From Yponomeuta sedellus (taxonomy: Eukaryota; Arthropoda; Insecta; Lepidoptera; Yponomeutidae), in the NCBI GenBank assembly GCA_934045075.1, contig OW203723.1, positions 23,711,615 through 23,775,614 of the forward strand: 64,000 nt of DNA, given 5' to 3'. This document shows, piece after piece, positions 1 to 12,633 of this stretch. Numbering within the stretch: position 1 is the stretch's first letter; every line of letters begins with the position of its first letter. A program made the position numbers and the translations under genes. The notes beneath the pieces were generated by a model. That model saw only the letters and a program-made list of their open reading frames with translations. It searched no databases and had not been told where the DNA came from.

Positions 1-476
1 AACACACACTAGCGCCCAAGCAAATAAATTCTGTCATCACCAGAAGAACGACTAGTCACAATAGATGTGAATGTTTTTATAGCTTTTGACCGGGTCTCAT
101 ACCGTCAAACAAAATGCTAAGTCAATTTCAAAATTTCAAAGTATATTTATAGTCGCATAGTAGGTTCTATATAAGGGCTGGATTTACACAATGAATTTGG
201 ATGGTATGAAAATCTTTAATCGAGTTGAGAAAGCTAATTTAATGTTATTGAGAAATTTTCTGCGAAAAATTAGTCCTTCCCCTCCGTGAATCAGACAATG
301 GCGGTACGCAGATACCGCTCTGTCTGGCTACTAATAATTTCATTTCATTTCATATATTTATTGAGAAATAATTAGCATTGTATTTGAAATAATACCGTTA
401 AAAATATTAAATTTTTTGTATTTTGAAAAAGCCACTTTCCAGAACTATTTTGACAAAAACTGGAATCTATTAGAAA
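1..476. other. AT-rich stretch, no gene seen
   Basis: No open reading frame with coding character, no splice-bounded exon and no recognisable repeat was found here. It may be an intron or intergenic DNA. Confidence 0.4.
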
Positions 477-854
477 CTAGCTGACCCCGCGAATTTCATA
501 CCGCCTAACAGTCGATTCTTAATTTTTTTTTATTTTTCTAGCCGTAAGAACCATCCTCGTACTTCAAGGAATATTCTAAAAAAAGAATTAGCGAAATCGG
601 TTCAGCTGCTCTCGAGATTTGCGCTTATCAACACAGTCGAGGATTCATTTTTATATTAAAGAAGACTAGCTGACCCAGCGAACTTTGTACCGCCTAACAG
701 TGGATTCTTTAATTTTTTTTATTTTTCGCTCCGTAAGAACCATCCTCGTACTTTAAGGAATAGTCTAAAAAAATAATTACCGAAATCGGTCCAGCTGCTC
801 TCGAGATTTAGGCTTCCCAACACATTCAGCGATTCATTTTTATATTATAGAAGA
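477..854. repeat. Interspersed repeat, two tandem copies
   Basis: Two head-to-tail copies (477-664 and 665-854) of a unit that begins CTAGCTGACCC and carries CCGCCTAACAG, CGTAAGAACCATCCTCGTAC and TCTCGAGATTT. A third, truncated copy lies at 30,729-30,797, about 30 bp past the donor of pigeon exon 10. Dispersed copies show that it is a mobile-element fragment. The family is not assigned. Confidence 0.7.
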
Positions 855-1164
855 TATTAGTAGCCAGGTGTGTGCGTACCGCTATTATCTGATAGATGGG
901 GCGGCAGGACTAATAGTTAAAGCAACAAGATTTCATAACATTCCTTAAATCAAAACAAGTTTTTCCAATTTAGTTTTCATTACGCATTTACTTTAAAAGG
1001 TTTTTAAAATGGGTTTTTAAAATTGTCCTCAGCACGGGATTTTTAATACACATTAAAAATAATATAGTCCAAATATATGCAATTTTGAATTACTAATTAA
1101 ATAACTGCGGCTTTTAAATCATCCAGATATCAAGGAAAGGAAATGGAATGGAGGACACCTCAGA

Positions 1165-1345
1165 CATTCAGGTTTTTCCAGCGTGCTTTCCTTCACAGAT
1201 AGCGAGTGGTATTGATACTATAACTTTACAAATGTACATAACTTCGAAAACCAAGTCGAAAAACATGCCGGGATTCGAATCCACGACCTCCCGATTGAGA
1301 AGCCGGAGTTCTACCGCTCCGCAACCACCGCTCCCATGTAAGATA
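1165..1345 (-). mobile_element. tRNA-like SINE (family E), antisense
   Basis: On the minus strand a B-box-like GGATTCGAATCC follows a tRNA-like A region with GGAGCGGTAGAA. The same layout is found on the plus strand at 30,337-30,560. This is a SINE head and not a working tRNA gene, because the cloverleaf is incomplete and the sequence continues into a shared non-tRNA tail. Confidence 0.6.
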
Positions 1346-1938
1346 AGAATATTCTTTATTGTGCACTGGAAAAACAACAAATACAAAATAATAATAAATA
1401 TACATAGTACAATTGGCGGCCTTATTGCTTAAAGCAATTTCTTCCAGACAACCTTACGATGGAAAGTTGCTGAAGGAAATTAGAAAGACGGGTAGCCAGT
1501 GCAAATATGAATATTGATACATACTTACACTTAATAATAATATACTTACATACCGTACTTATATAAACTTATAATGTATTATAAACATACATATACCTAT
1601 ATCTTATAATAAAATACGTATATATAAAGAGAAAATGCACATAAATTCTGGTAACCTGGTGCCTTGGCACTGACTAATCAAACATCAATCAATATCTACC
1701 CTCCCTGAAGCCGCCTAAGAACCTTCTAGTATCTAAGTTCTAAGGCACGTCTAAGGCCGTGTGTAAACAGTCCGTCCCGGCCTGCGTTACATAATTTCAT
1801 AAATCGCTATTTGCCGGCGATAATCAATAGGCAATCACGAGGGTTATTCACGAAGCCGTGTGGCTGGCCAAGCCGCAATATTGCCCCGTACGCGCGTAGC
1901 ATAAAACTTCATATAATATAGGCATGTACTCGTACCTA

Positions 1939-2066
1939 CAGTCTATTTTATCCTTGCTTGTCCAATTTAGTAAACAAGATTCTGACCTCAAAATGGAGAG
2001 TTAATACCAAAACTATATATTTTCTCGCAAGTTCATGAGCTTTGTTTATAAAATTGGCAGCGTGTT
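1939..2066 (+). mobile_element. Half copy of a TA-flanked MITE
   Basis: It matches the left half of the palindromic element at 23,189-23,449: the shared stretch starts ACAGTCTATTT, includes CTTGTCCAATTTAGTAAACA and ends with ATAAAATTGGCAGC. The right inverted repeat is missing, so this is a fragment. Confidence 0.65.
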
Positions 2067-4328
2067 TATATTAATTTACAAAAAATTATTTTTGTTTTTG
2101 GATCATCATCAAAGTAACTTTTACCAAGGAACAATGTCAAAGTACTTTTTATGTTTATAAATAAAAAACCGCCTTAAAAACTTTACACCGATCTGTGACA
2201 CGGATGCACGCGGGCACCAATTGGCTGGAAACTTAGTCAGAAGCGGGCAAGACGTATTGCTCCGAAATATACAACTGGTCAATCTTTGTATTACCTAGCA
2301 ATCTTGTAATACTATAGTGTCTAATTCAAAAGATTAGCGTCCGATCGAGTGTACAACCAAAATTGATTTGGTTTTTCAAACTCTAACTGCATTGAAAAAT
2401 TATGTCTAGTAAGGAGCGAAAGCTGCCCAAGATCGATTACGATCCGAGATCTAATGGAATTTGTTTACCAGACAGACTAAATTGAAACGTCTAACTAGAT
2501 GGATTAACGTGTTTTTTCGTTGTTTGGAGCTATCTACTAACACCAATAATGATTGCATTGTAGTCTGAAATGCTTTTTCTATTTCAGATCCAAATTAAAT
2601 TTCAGATTCCAATTTTTTTTCAATTCCATTACGGACAAATAAAACTGACATTTTAAATGAAGTCTGTTGTTCACATCAAACTATTCGTTCTTACAAACAT
2701 GACCCAGGTGGCAAACATGACTCATCAATCAACATATTGCAGACAGTATTTGTAAGGTGCAGGAACATTCTTTGAGAGAAGTTAATACACTGGCAGTGGC
2801 CACGCAAAATATTATTATTTAACCCTAAACGAAATTAGTTTTCGAGCGGGTTAGCCTAAGCATTATGATAGTAATAAAACCTCAAATAACCGCTGCAGCA
2901 GGCAATAACTACTATAAGGCATATTCCAATAACGGATGAGATAATCCCTTGTTGCAAGAAAAGACCTCGTTGGGTTTGGTAAAGCTGCAAGGTTTTTAGG
3001 GCTCTTTTGTACATAAAAAAATATATGTATGTATATAAAAATATTAATAAGCTGTCTACTTGGTCGTGCTTCCGAGTTTCAATTCAATCCTACGTTCCTA
3101 CGTGAAGGTTTCAATTAGATACCAAACTTTTCTTTAATAAATGGCATTTTGTAATTATACCAATAAAAAGTATTTCTTCGTTTTTTTTGTAGGCACTACC
3201 GCCAACCAGCCAGACAGATAACGAAAAAGTATGGTGTGTAGGTAAATAAATTGTTCTATGCTATGATTAATCTTACAATATGGAACAAGGCTGTCTGGCG
3301 ACTTGCAATAATTTGTATTTGTATGCAACCGCTTGTAGGCTAGAGACAGCCTCCTCATTAATGGGTGTACAATCGACAATATCGTTTCTTTTCTTGAGAA
3401 ATGCGGGGCTAGGGACGCCATTACGGCGGCAGGCGGTAGTATGGCGGCGCGATCCGGCACACGATGACTTTAAAAGTTAGCTTAAAACTGGCTTGGTGGC
3501 TTAGCCAACGTTAAGACTGATTTTAGCTTTTGGCACTGAGGTCTGTTTCGGTAGATACCTATGTGGTTTACTAATGACAAACTGGTTTATTTAACTCAAA
3601 TTATTTTATTCAGATACTATAGAGTTAATTGTCTTGATAGTTGTAAGCCCCTCCTTAAAACCTTAAAAGTATTAACAGTACCATGTCTGTAAATTCAGGA
3701 ATTTTGCATTTTTGTTAAAAAATACGCTCATATTTTTAAAAAGAACCACGTGCAACGCAAGTCAAAAACTAGCATCACAATTTACATTCTCGCAAATCTT
3801 ATTGTATGGCAATACAAAAATATAATCACTTGCCACAAAATATCTCAATCTTGCCCCTAACCAAATTTAAAACACAGTTAATGTAAATTCCAATTAGACA
3901 GATTACTTTTGCTAATAATAAAAAAAATATTATGATACACATTTTATGTTCTTTTTAAGTGTTATTTACTCAGAGTTTGTTTTTAATAGTCATTGTCAGA
4001 TTGTAAATTTGTTATATTTACACACCTTAACTGGTAGAGCATGCACATCCTACTACTAAACTGTACCAGCTACTTCAATTTATATACCTACCATGCAGTA
4101 GCAAATAAAATGTTTTATATTTTATCTTATTTAACTAATTACTTCAACTTGGGACACATTAGGCTGGCCATATTCGTTCATCCCCTGCACCTATGTAAAT
4201 AAAAAAAGTGTTTAACGTCACCAAAATATGGAATGCAAACAAAAATGTATGTTATATGTTGCTCTGTCTATGAAATGGCCCCAATTCATAGAATTAAAAT
4301 ATTTGCTGATCTATAATAATTCAATATT
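2067..4328. other. Long AT-rich stretch, no supported gene
   Basis: A 27-codon ORF from an ATG at 2,402 has charged residues but no convincing donor and no recognisable domain. The short ORFs near 3.2-3.5 kb lack coding character. Nothing else is supported. Confidence 0.4.
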
Positions 4329-4339
4329 ATATTACGGTG

Positions 4340-5124
4340 TTCAGGCTCAGGTTCGCTGACGACTTGATCATCGTAGCTCAAGATGTAGATGGCCTACAAT
4401 GTATGCTCATAGAGTTACATGAAGCATCCATGAAGGTGGGCTGGAAGATGAACATGTCCAAGACCAAGACTATGTCTCAAAACACCATAGACGTTCCCAG
4501 CATTAATGTTGCGAACTGTCCCATTGAGGTGGTAGACAAGTATATCTATCTTGGACATTGTTTATCTTTCGGGCCACAAGGTCAGGAAAAGGAGATCGCT
4601 CGTCGCATTCAGCTTGGGTGGGCCGCATTCGGTAAGCTCGAGGATGTGCTTAAATCGAAAATCCTACTGAGCCTTAAAACCAAGGTGTTTAACCAATGTG
4701 TCCTGCCCACACTCACGTTTGGTTCCGAAACATGGACTTTGACTCAGGACGCAGTGCACAAAGTCAAAGTCGCACAGAGAGCAATGGAAAGAGCTATGAT
4801 AGGAATCACACTTCTGGACCGGATCCCGAATGTCGAAATCAGACGCCAAACAAAGCTGGTAGACATCGGCAAACGGATTGCGACTCTGAAGTGGAAGTGG
4901 GCGGGACACTTGGCCAGGCGGAATTATGGCAGATGGACGAAGGCAGTGACAGTGTGGCGGCCGTGTGAGGGGGAACGGTCGGTGGGCAGACCAGCAGCCA
5001 GATGGTTAGATGACCTAAGTAAAGTGGCCGGCAAACAGTGGATGAGACTAGCGCGAGACCGTGCTGGCTGGCGTGGAAATGAAGAGGCCTATACCCAGCA
5101 GTGGGGTTTAACGGGCTGATGATG
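4340..5124 (+). mobile_element. 5'-truncated RTE-like LINE, reverse transcriptase C-terminus
   Basis: An ORF (4,337-5,119) carries the catalytic FADD box of a reverse transcriptase near its start, then the thumb and a C-terminal stretch with RWLDDLSK and QWMRLARDRAGW, as in insect RTE-type LINEs. The upstream endonuclease and most of the polymerase are missing. An 11-bp direct repeat, ATATTACGGTG, flanks it (4,329-4,339 and 5,125-5,135), and the 3' end is a short TGATGATGA run. That fits target-primed insertion of a truncated copy. The ORF is still open, so the insertion is fairly young. The RTE assignment rests on motif memory. Confidence 0.85.
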
Positions 5125-5201
5125 ATATTACGGTGATATTGCATTGCCGATTAACCCACAGATTTACAAATAGGAAGATTAAATACGCAATGCAATTAAT
5201 T

Positions 5202-5570
5202 AGCGCTCATAGCCTAGTGAAACCGAGTGATTGGAATAAATCACTAGGGTTAAGCAACAACAGGTGCGGTCAGGTGCTGGATGGGTGACCATTCCGTGGC
5301 CACCGCTAGTGCCATTTTTCCGAGCGCTTCCGTGCTTCGCAAGGTATGTTAATCCGTTGCTGCCGGCTGTCATGTAATGACAGTCATTAAGCTATGTCAA
5401 AGGCCTCATGGGCTGCTTGATAACTTCTGACAGTAAGGCCCGCCACTGTCTCACAATCCTCCGCCAACCCGGACTTAGCCCCCGTGGTGGACTATATCCT
5501 AATCTTCCTGCGATTCAGGAATATACCCGTGCCCCAAACAGTAGGGACGTACAAAGGGTTGATATCAATT
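5202..5570 (+). mobile_element. 5S-rRNA-like SINE (family 5S)
   Basis: It contains GTTAAGCAAC and, 22 bp further on, GGATGGGTGACC. These are in the order and near the spacing of the internal promoter (A-box to C-box) of 5S rRNA. A body shared with copies near 38.7, 47.4, 56.5, 58.9, 60.0 and 60.9 kb follows, with a 3' end GTTGATATC. I infer a 5S-derived SINE (SINE3-like). Confidence 0.75.
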
Positions 5571-5751
5571 AGTTGTGTGAAACGTGGCCCAAATCACAAT
5601 TTTTTGTCAAAAAAAAATCGTGATGAAAAAATAATTATAGGCTGGCTAACGCATTATTAGGAATACTTATTAACTACCTACTAACAAGTTAGTACTCAAG
5701 TGGGTAACTACCTACCTACTACTCAAGTTAACAACTTTTTACTTGCCTCAG

Positions 5752-5943
5752 GGTAGGTATAGCGCAGAGCCGGATCGCTCGTCGACAGACAAAAGAAAGT
5801 CCGGCGCAAGCGCAGCGCGGCGCGGGATGATAGCGTCGGAGCACAAAGTACTTCGCTGCGGCGTCGGAGCCGGCGGGGGACCGGCTCGACCGGTTGCGAC
5901 CGGCGAAATTACAACCGACGACGCTGCCGATTGCTGCCTTTAG
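5752..5943 (+). CDS. Possible 3'-terminal exon of an unrecognised gene
   Basis: An isolated GC-rich island in AT-rich DNA. It is preceded by a good acceptor (pyrimidine run, then TTGCCTCAG ending at 5,751), stays open for 63 codons and ends in TAG. A canonical AATAAA follows at 5,960-5,965. The peptide is basic and Gly/Ala/Arg-rich and ends in Cys-Cys-Leu, with no domain I recognise. No upstream exon was identified, so the remainder would lie in a long intron distance to the left or outside the window. It could instead be a CpG-rich promoter element or chance. Confidence 0.35.
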   Translation, partial: GRYSAEPDRSSTDKRKSGASAARRGMIASEHKVLRCGVGAGGGPARPVATGEITTDDAADCCL

Positions 5944-5965
5944 ACCTTAGTCTTCAAGAAATAAA

Positions 5966-7244
5966 GATATTTTTTGCTGTTTCGTTTGTTACAGACGTAA
6001 GTCTATATTTTGGTGTCTTGGAGCAAGGTTTTTAATGAGTCAAAAGTTTTTGGATTTAAATTGATGCTTCTTTTAGTCCACATCAGCGGTTAATGGCGGA
6101 ACGAGGTATGGCAGTACAATTTTGGTTTATGTTGTTGATATGAGTGTTCGTTACTCAATTGCTCCAGATGGGCTGTAAAGATATCTACAACTCGTAGTTT
6201 ATAGTCTGGAATCCCTATCCCAAAATTGCCAAGCAAACATAGTCGCATGTTACTGCTAGTAATAATTATAATGGTATTGCCTAACTATAACAATACACAT
6301 TCCCTAGTACTGGCCGCAAAATAGGATACCTATGATATTGTAACCCGGCAAGGACATCACAAATATGAAAGTGAGATGGGATCGACTCGACCCCACGACA
6401 TCTATTTTGATAGTCAAGCATGTTAACCACTAGGTAGAGGCTGTTCACAAGTTTGAATCATTTTATAGCCGATTTTGTATTAGACTACTAAAAATACTTT
6501 ATTTGCTTCTTGGTCTTGGTTATTGGTAGATATAATATAAATAAATAAAAATTGCAAGTAGGTTACTAAAACCATAAATACAGGCTACTAGATAGTCTAG
6601 TTATGTTAGTAGTCACATAAAACTGCGTTTTTGTTATGTTTTTCTTCTAGAATAATATAAACACAAGAATGTAAATCTTTGGAACCATTCCTTTAAAGAA
6701 ATATTTTTCATTTTATCATTGAATTTTTAAAATACTGGGTTTCTGAACTTGTCCATTTTCTCAAATTAACTAAACCCCTACGTTATGTTCAATGTTTTCC
6801 CTACATTTTTTTTTAGTTTTCACTCATGTTTTTCCTTTGTGAGAAAATTAACTGATGTTTTGGCATGTAGAATCATTGGTGGCAATCATTGAATTTTAAA
6901 CGTAGCAACTTATGTAAGTAGGTACCTGTTAGCTTTATTATGATTTGAGAAAAGATTTTACGAAAGGATTTTTAATCTCTTTGCCTTTTTCCCCTTTACA
7001 ATAGGGCCCGAAGGCAGCGGCTTACATTCTACATTGACCTTCAATAAACAGAATGAAGATACTTTACGTTGAAATACAAAAATAATTTGATTTCATTTAT
7101 AAAACAAAACGTTTCGTGCAGCATTGGTGTAGGTGTCAACGAAACATAACCTTTGTGCCATAAAATTTCAATTTCTTGAATTTATACGGCTCTTATTCAA
7201 TACCTACCTAATGTTTTAAATTGCGCTAACAGCCAAACTAAACT
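5966..7244. other. Intergenic, no gene seen
   Basis: AT-rich sequence without convincing ORFs. A short tRNA-SINE-like scrap may lie near 6,340-6,450, but it is too decayed to assign. Confidence 0.4.
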
Positions 7245-7252
7245 TATTTTAC

Positions 7253-9618
7253 CGTAGAGGGAGTAAAACTATAGAGCAAGCCACAGCGCACACATACAAG
7301 TTTTGAAATGAAACAAACTTCGTAGCGACCATGGGTGAGAAAGAGATAGAGTAAACAGCAAAAGTGTAACTGCTTTTTTTGTTTGCCCCCAGTGTCAAGT
7401 TGACGTTTTTGGGGGCAAACAAACGACAAGATTTTGAAAATTTTATCATATTTAACGCTACGCTAGCCGTTTCGAAGAGCAACCGTGTATTTGTGAAATG
7501 ATATATTAAAAGTGACCTAAATAGAGAAAGTATGGTGAATTGTAGTGTACTCGTATGCAGAAATCGTTAAGAAAGAGCTTTGGGGGAAGTTTCCTTTGAT
7601 AGGTAAGTAATTATTGTGTTTCAATTATTGTTAAGCCCAAAGTTGCCTTATGTTGAGTATTTTAGTTAAGTTTCAACTAGTAGCTTTGCAACTAGTCCGT
7701 AAGAAAAGCAATTTAATAGAATTTTCTTTCCTAACCTAAAAAAACGAAGAGTAAAAAAATGTTGCCATCCGTTTATGTCGAAAATCCCGATCATTACTTG
7801 ACCGTGTTGGCAGACGTTATAAGCGACCGTACGATGGGAAAATAAAAAGTAGTATTCCCTAAGAAGGCTGCTAAAAAAACAGAACGTTTTCAAAACCTTT
7901 GTTTTATTACTTTAAAGTAAACAATCGATTAAACATAAACACACTATTTTTAGGTTTTTATTTATCCCCGTAAAGGGTTTTACTTTTATGTTAATATTAT
8001 TGCTCATGTTTGAGAAAAATCCACATAACACCCATAGCGCTTAATATGTTGTTTTGCCAAAAGTGTGCCGTTTAGAGTTTCATTGCTCAGCCTATTTCGG
8101 ATCTTTGTTTTAATAAGATTGACTGAAATGAAGCAGCGTTCATAATCTCTGTCACAAAAACGAGTAACCGGTAACGTCGCACATTAGTTAGATTTACCTT
8201 AAGGGTTGCTACTTAGTAAGTAAAAGAATAAATAGTGACGTGCTATGTTGGTATTAGTACTTTGGTTGAATAAAATCTAAAAAAAGTCGTATGTTTACGT
8301 ACGATTTCTGCCCCTTGATCGTACGAGTATATGCAACATAAATGTAAAACATCGTATGAATACGATTTAAATCGTATATCTGGCAACGCTGCGTGATCAT
8401 TACTTAACTCGAAGTCCCAGACTTCGACGGCTTGTCCTTGTACAGATATTAAGTTACAAACGTAATCAAAATATATGAATCTTTTATACTTAATGTATTG
8501 TTATTAAAAATCAAATGTACCTAATATAACCCGGGCTTGGCCCCTGCGGTGGAGTATGGCCTAACCTTTCTGCGATGCAGGACCCGTGCTCCAGAGTTAT
8601 GGACATACAAGGGTTGATATCGAAATCTATAATAAAAACAATAGAGACAGAAACATTACGGCTACAGCACTGAATTATCAAATATAATATCCTGATGCTT
8701 TGTTAGATAGCTGCATCGCCTTCCTATGTGACTTGTTGCCCATATAATTTTTCAGCATTCATTCCACTCAGCAGAAAATGTGTCAACTCGAATTTATCGC
8801 AAGAACCCTTTCGGTGTTTTTGTGCATTCTGTCGCAAGCAATGTGCCCTTGAATTCAGTATAGAATTCAAATTTGAATTTGTATCAATGAATCTCGTACA
8901 ATACCGTCTAGCCGCGATCGTTTATTAGGTAAAACGTAATTACCTTATTTCCCTAATAAATAATCGACCCGTTCAATATACAACATCTATGTATGAGTAT
9001 CGCGAATAATAATACTAAAGTTATTACTTATTATATTTTAATGTATTACAATATTTATTAATATTAGCAATGTTTCTTTTCCAGATTTCTTCAAAATAGT
9101 TCTGTTCTGGAAAAATGGGTGCTAGCATTTAGAAGAGAGAACTGGTCACCTACATCAAATGCTCGAATATGTTCTCTACATTTCGACAAAATGTACATTT
9201 TGGTGGTCTGAGGTACCCTTCGAAAGATTTTTTATATGGTGAATTTTTATATGAAAAAAACTTATTAATAAAACAGTTTATGATTGTATTCCATTGGTGG
9301 TCCTAGATAGCGTCCCTAAGCGCCTTAACTTGTAAAATTTAAACGTGTAAAATAAAACGTATTTTTAATTATACAAAATGACAATTGTTTATAAAACGTT
9401 TGCTACGTTCTGCAAACAATTGTCAGACATGTATGATTAATAAAATTCAAAACTAAATCTGCATTTTTATTCATGGCCTATGAACGACTGAAATATTTTA
9501 TCCCTCATTATGGCAATTCACTTTTACTGTGGCAACATTCACGCACACAAACAAGTAATATTCACCGACGTGAAAACGGTTACACTGTGCCTTGATCTAT
9601 AGTTCTACTCTATCTACG
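7253..9618 (+). mobile_element. THAP-bearing TIR transposon, copy 1 (P-superfamily-like)
   Basis: The element is bounded by imperfect terminal inverted repeats of about 34 bp. The left end starts CGTAGAGGGAGTAAAACTAT and the right end, read inward, starts CGTAGATAGAGTAGAACTAT. A perfect 8-bp target duplication, TATTTTAC, flanks it (7,245-7,252 and 9,619-9,626). Inside are two vestigial THAP zinc-finger exons. THAP plus an 8-bp duplication is the signature of the P superfamily. No catalytic transposase domain is visible in its 2,366 bp, so the copy is non-autonomous. Its right end lies 213 bp upstream of the Mic19 start codon. A 2,372-bp sister copy sits at 14,638-17,009. Confidence 0.88.
7532..9211 (+). 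pseudogene. Vestigial THAP-domain exons in transposon copy 1
   Basis: Exon A (7,532-7,602) starts MVNCSVLVCRNR, the usual beginning of a THAP domain with its first two Cys ligands. It then hits TAA, and the continuation (GKFPLI) is in another frame before a GTAAGT donor. Exon B (from 9,085, after TTTCTTTTCCAG) encodes EKWVLAFRRENW and then CSLHF, the second ligand pair (Cys-x2-His), before a stop at 9,209-9,211. The two exons do not join in one frame, and the same TAA is present in the second copy. The THAP domain is therefore broken in both. Confidence 0.8.
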
Positions 9619-9831
9619 TATTTTACCAACAACTACCGCCATCTGCTGCCGAGTAGCGTAACAAAAGCAACAACTGTTATCTATGGCTAGAGCTAGATGG
9701 TAATCTGTGAATTTTGACAGTTGTGCTGAAAAAGCATAGACAGACTCGTTTCAGTCGAAGAACTGTCAAAAAAATGTCTGCTTGACTGATGTGATCTGCC
9801 GAAACCTTATTTGAATAACATTTTTGGAAAC

Positions 9832-12024
9832 ATGGGAGGGCAACAAAGCACCCGCAAAGTAACTGTGGACAATGATAACGCCATTCAAGTATCCCAAGAG
9901 GCGTTAGAGAGGATACAGACACATCTAGCCGCACAAGTAAATATAAGACGCTCCATTACATAATTTAGATCAATGTCATATCTTATTGAAACAACTTGGA
10001 AGCTTTATCTTATCATCAAACATTAGCCCCCATTACCAACTTTCTATCCAAGCATTGACTCAAAGCTAATTTCAACTATTATTGCTCTATGTAAAACGAT
10101 AACAATTTTAGGTTAGATTCAATTTAATCCGGTTTTTCCACGAATGAAAAGTAAATTGCAACATCCTACGATGGTTATTCGCCTCAAAATACGTAATCGT
10201 GTCTATGCTACGTTTTACCCTGTTCTTATTACAGAAAGAAAATTTCTCTTAAAACGTATTTCAAACCTTATAAACAGACCTAAACTAGAACAAAAATTCC
10301 TGGCCGAAACAAGATCCAATCCTTCGTCTTTACCACACTATGTCCCTGCTCTATTACCTAGTTGAAAATCGATTAAAAACATTGTAAAGATTCTAGAGCA
10401 CCTTCTGTACCAACATTGAGCCACTGTATTTTTAATTCAAATTACTTTTTTTTCTACTTTCAGCCCCAACCAGCCAGGCAGCAACCTCAGTATGCACCCC
10501 CACCACCATATTATGACCAAAAGCGGCACCAAGACTTCGCAAAGGAGGAGGCATATTGGGCACGGCGTATTGAAGAGCTTAAACGTGCCCACGAGCAAAT
10601 CAACAGTGGCATGATCAACGAGTATCAGAAAACTTTGAAAGAGTCCAATGAGCTATTTAATTTAGTTCAAGGGGACAAGGTTGTTAATAAGCTGCCACCA
10701 TGTCAAGAGGAGAAAACTAAGGTAAGTTCACCTATATCTATATTTAATGTGTTTCTTGCTGAGCGCTTATTAACATAGATCTATTATCTATATGTTTTGG
10801 TCCACTAGTTGGCTAGAATAAGGTCTATTTTATGTCTTGTTAACCAAAAAAATTTATAGATGGTGAGCACTTACACAGTAATCTGTTTTTAATGACAACT
10901 AAAAAACTGAGAGGCAGAAAATTTACACTGTTATTTAATTATTTGTTCTTAAGTTTAAAATAAGTAAATAAACAACTTTTTTTCCAAATCAAAGAGTGCC
11001 TTGTAGATTTAAAAAGTACATTCATCTGTACATATATCTGGCATGGATAGCCATAGGCCGCGGGTTCGAATCCCGGCATGGGTTGATTTTTTAGCCTCTA
11101 AATAGGTTGTTTAAAAGTACATACATTACTTATCAAGATTATTTGTCTAATAATGAGCCAAAGAGTTTACCTAGATATAAGTAACTCCCACTCCAAAATA
11201 TAAATCACATTTGTAATTCTTAAAATTGCTTATATTCTTTTGTGTAGACGTACCAACAAAGTTCTATGTTTGTGATGCTCCTGCCATGGTGGCGAAGCAC
11301 AGACCATCCTAGCACAGCCCCAGGATAAGTGATTGTGTTGTTATTTTATTACATAATTCTAGTCTCTAGTATTTATTGGCTAAATCGAAAACCAAGGTAA
11401 GTTTCTCTAATAAACAATTACAATTACAAAATGATTCCAAAGATGATTTTAGTACATAGATAATGTATCAGCATTGCGAATAATAAACACAAAGATAGAT
11501 AAATAAATTATTTGCATTCACACACACACACTATAAAACAATATTAAGCAGATTATACAGTAGTAAGAAAACCAAACACATACAAAACACAATGAGGTAA
11601 TATTAAAAATTAACATCAATAACAATTTAGGCACAGAGCTAACTTCTACAAAGTTCTGTATATAAATAAATATAGTAGATAACATTCACATAATACAATT
11701 GCTTATCCTGATCCCATTCGAGGATACCCTGTACTATAGTAACCAGGCAGACATCACAAACTTTGATATTACCAGACAAAGGCAATTTGTACAGATCAAG
11801 TACAGCAACCTTAGCAAAATTCTTTATTCTTTATTAACCGTAAATTTTTGACGAAAACGGAAGAACATTCCTAAGATTTAGTCACCAACAATTTGTATGT
11901 CTCCTTCCAGGTCCTCCAATGCTACTCAGCAAACCCAGACAAGTCCCTGCTCTGTTCAGTGCTAGTGAATCAGTTCAATGACTGTGTATGCAAGAGTCGA
12001 GTCTCAGCCATCTCAGCGTCCTGA
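9832..12024 (+). CDS. Chchd3: MICOS complex subunit Mic19 (CHCHD3 homologue)
   Basis: Three phase-0 exons, 9,832-9,936, 10,464-10,721 and 11,911-12,024, with donors GTAAAT and GTAAGT and acceptors TTTCAG and TTCCAG, give 158 residues. The protein starts MGGQQSTRK, a Gly-2 N-myristoylation context seen in Mic19. A Pro/Gln/Tyr-rich linker, a charged coiled-coil region (about residues 55-105) and a C-terminal CHCH domain follow. The twin Cys-x9-Cys motifs are intact; the first is split across the exon 2/3 junction. Mic19 is an inner-membrane protein facing the intermembrane space that helps hold cristae junctions. At 158 residues it is shorter than human CHCHD3 (227). AATAAA lies at 12,049-12,054. 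A transposon ends 213 bp upstream of the ATG. Confidence 0.93.
11035..11120 (+). mobile_element. tRNA-like SINE (family D) fragment
   Basis: It lies in intron 2 of Mic19. It carries GGTTCGAATCCCGGCATGGG followed by TTTTTAGCCTCTAAATAGG, the 3' half of family D seen in full near 44.3 kb and 57.8 kb. The A-box half is missing. Confidence 0.7.
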
Positions 12025-12633
12025 GCATTTCCGTACCGCTGCTGTGTAAATAAATAACATAGATAACAAACTTATATTCCATCATCATCATCAATAACTT
12101 AGGGAGATTGGAATTGGATGCTGTTGAACATCTGCATGGTTTAGTAGTAATATATTATTGATATTCTAATTGCTGTATGATTAAACTGTTAATTTAAGTT
12201 TTGGATGATTTATTTCAGTTTTTGTGAATGTGGGTAAAATGATAGATCTTGATAGAATATTTTCTTCAATTACAAGAATGGGAAGTTCATTTAATGTCTT
12301 TATTGTGGTCTATATTCAAACAAGCCAAGTTGAATAATGTTTAATTAATATTATGACCACTGACCTCCAAGAGTACTGGTGAATGAAAGTCAGTGAAGAT
12401 CACTCTTGAGGTCCGTACACGGTCCGTCCACAGATGAATATTGCAAACGTGGTAAACAATCACCATGGCAACCAAACATGTCAGTGTCATTCTTTAGACA
12501 ATTTTCTTGTGCTTTTGTACAATTTTATACCATGTGTTTCTGTTATCTCCAAGTTATTGATCTAACATAGCCCATAGCCAGCCATTTCCACTGTTGCACA
12601 GAAGGCCAGTTGTAAACTTTAAATTCTAAAGAG

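Noticed and set aside
1148..1432. 94-residue ORF
   Set aside because: It overlaps an antisense tRNA-like SINE and has no splice support.
4664..5144. Minus-strand and second-frame ORFs
   Set aside because: Shadows of the LINE reverse-transcriptase frame.
8728..8928. 66-residue ORF conserved in both THAP transposons (also 16,114-16,314)
   Set aside because: Conservation is explained by recent copying. There is no domain and no coding bias.
10144..10365. 73-residue ORF in Mic19 intron 1
   Set aside because: No family match, and it lies between two well-supported exons. Probably chance.
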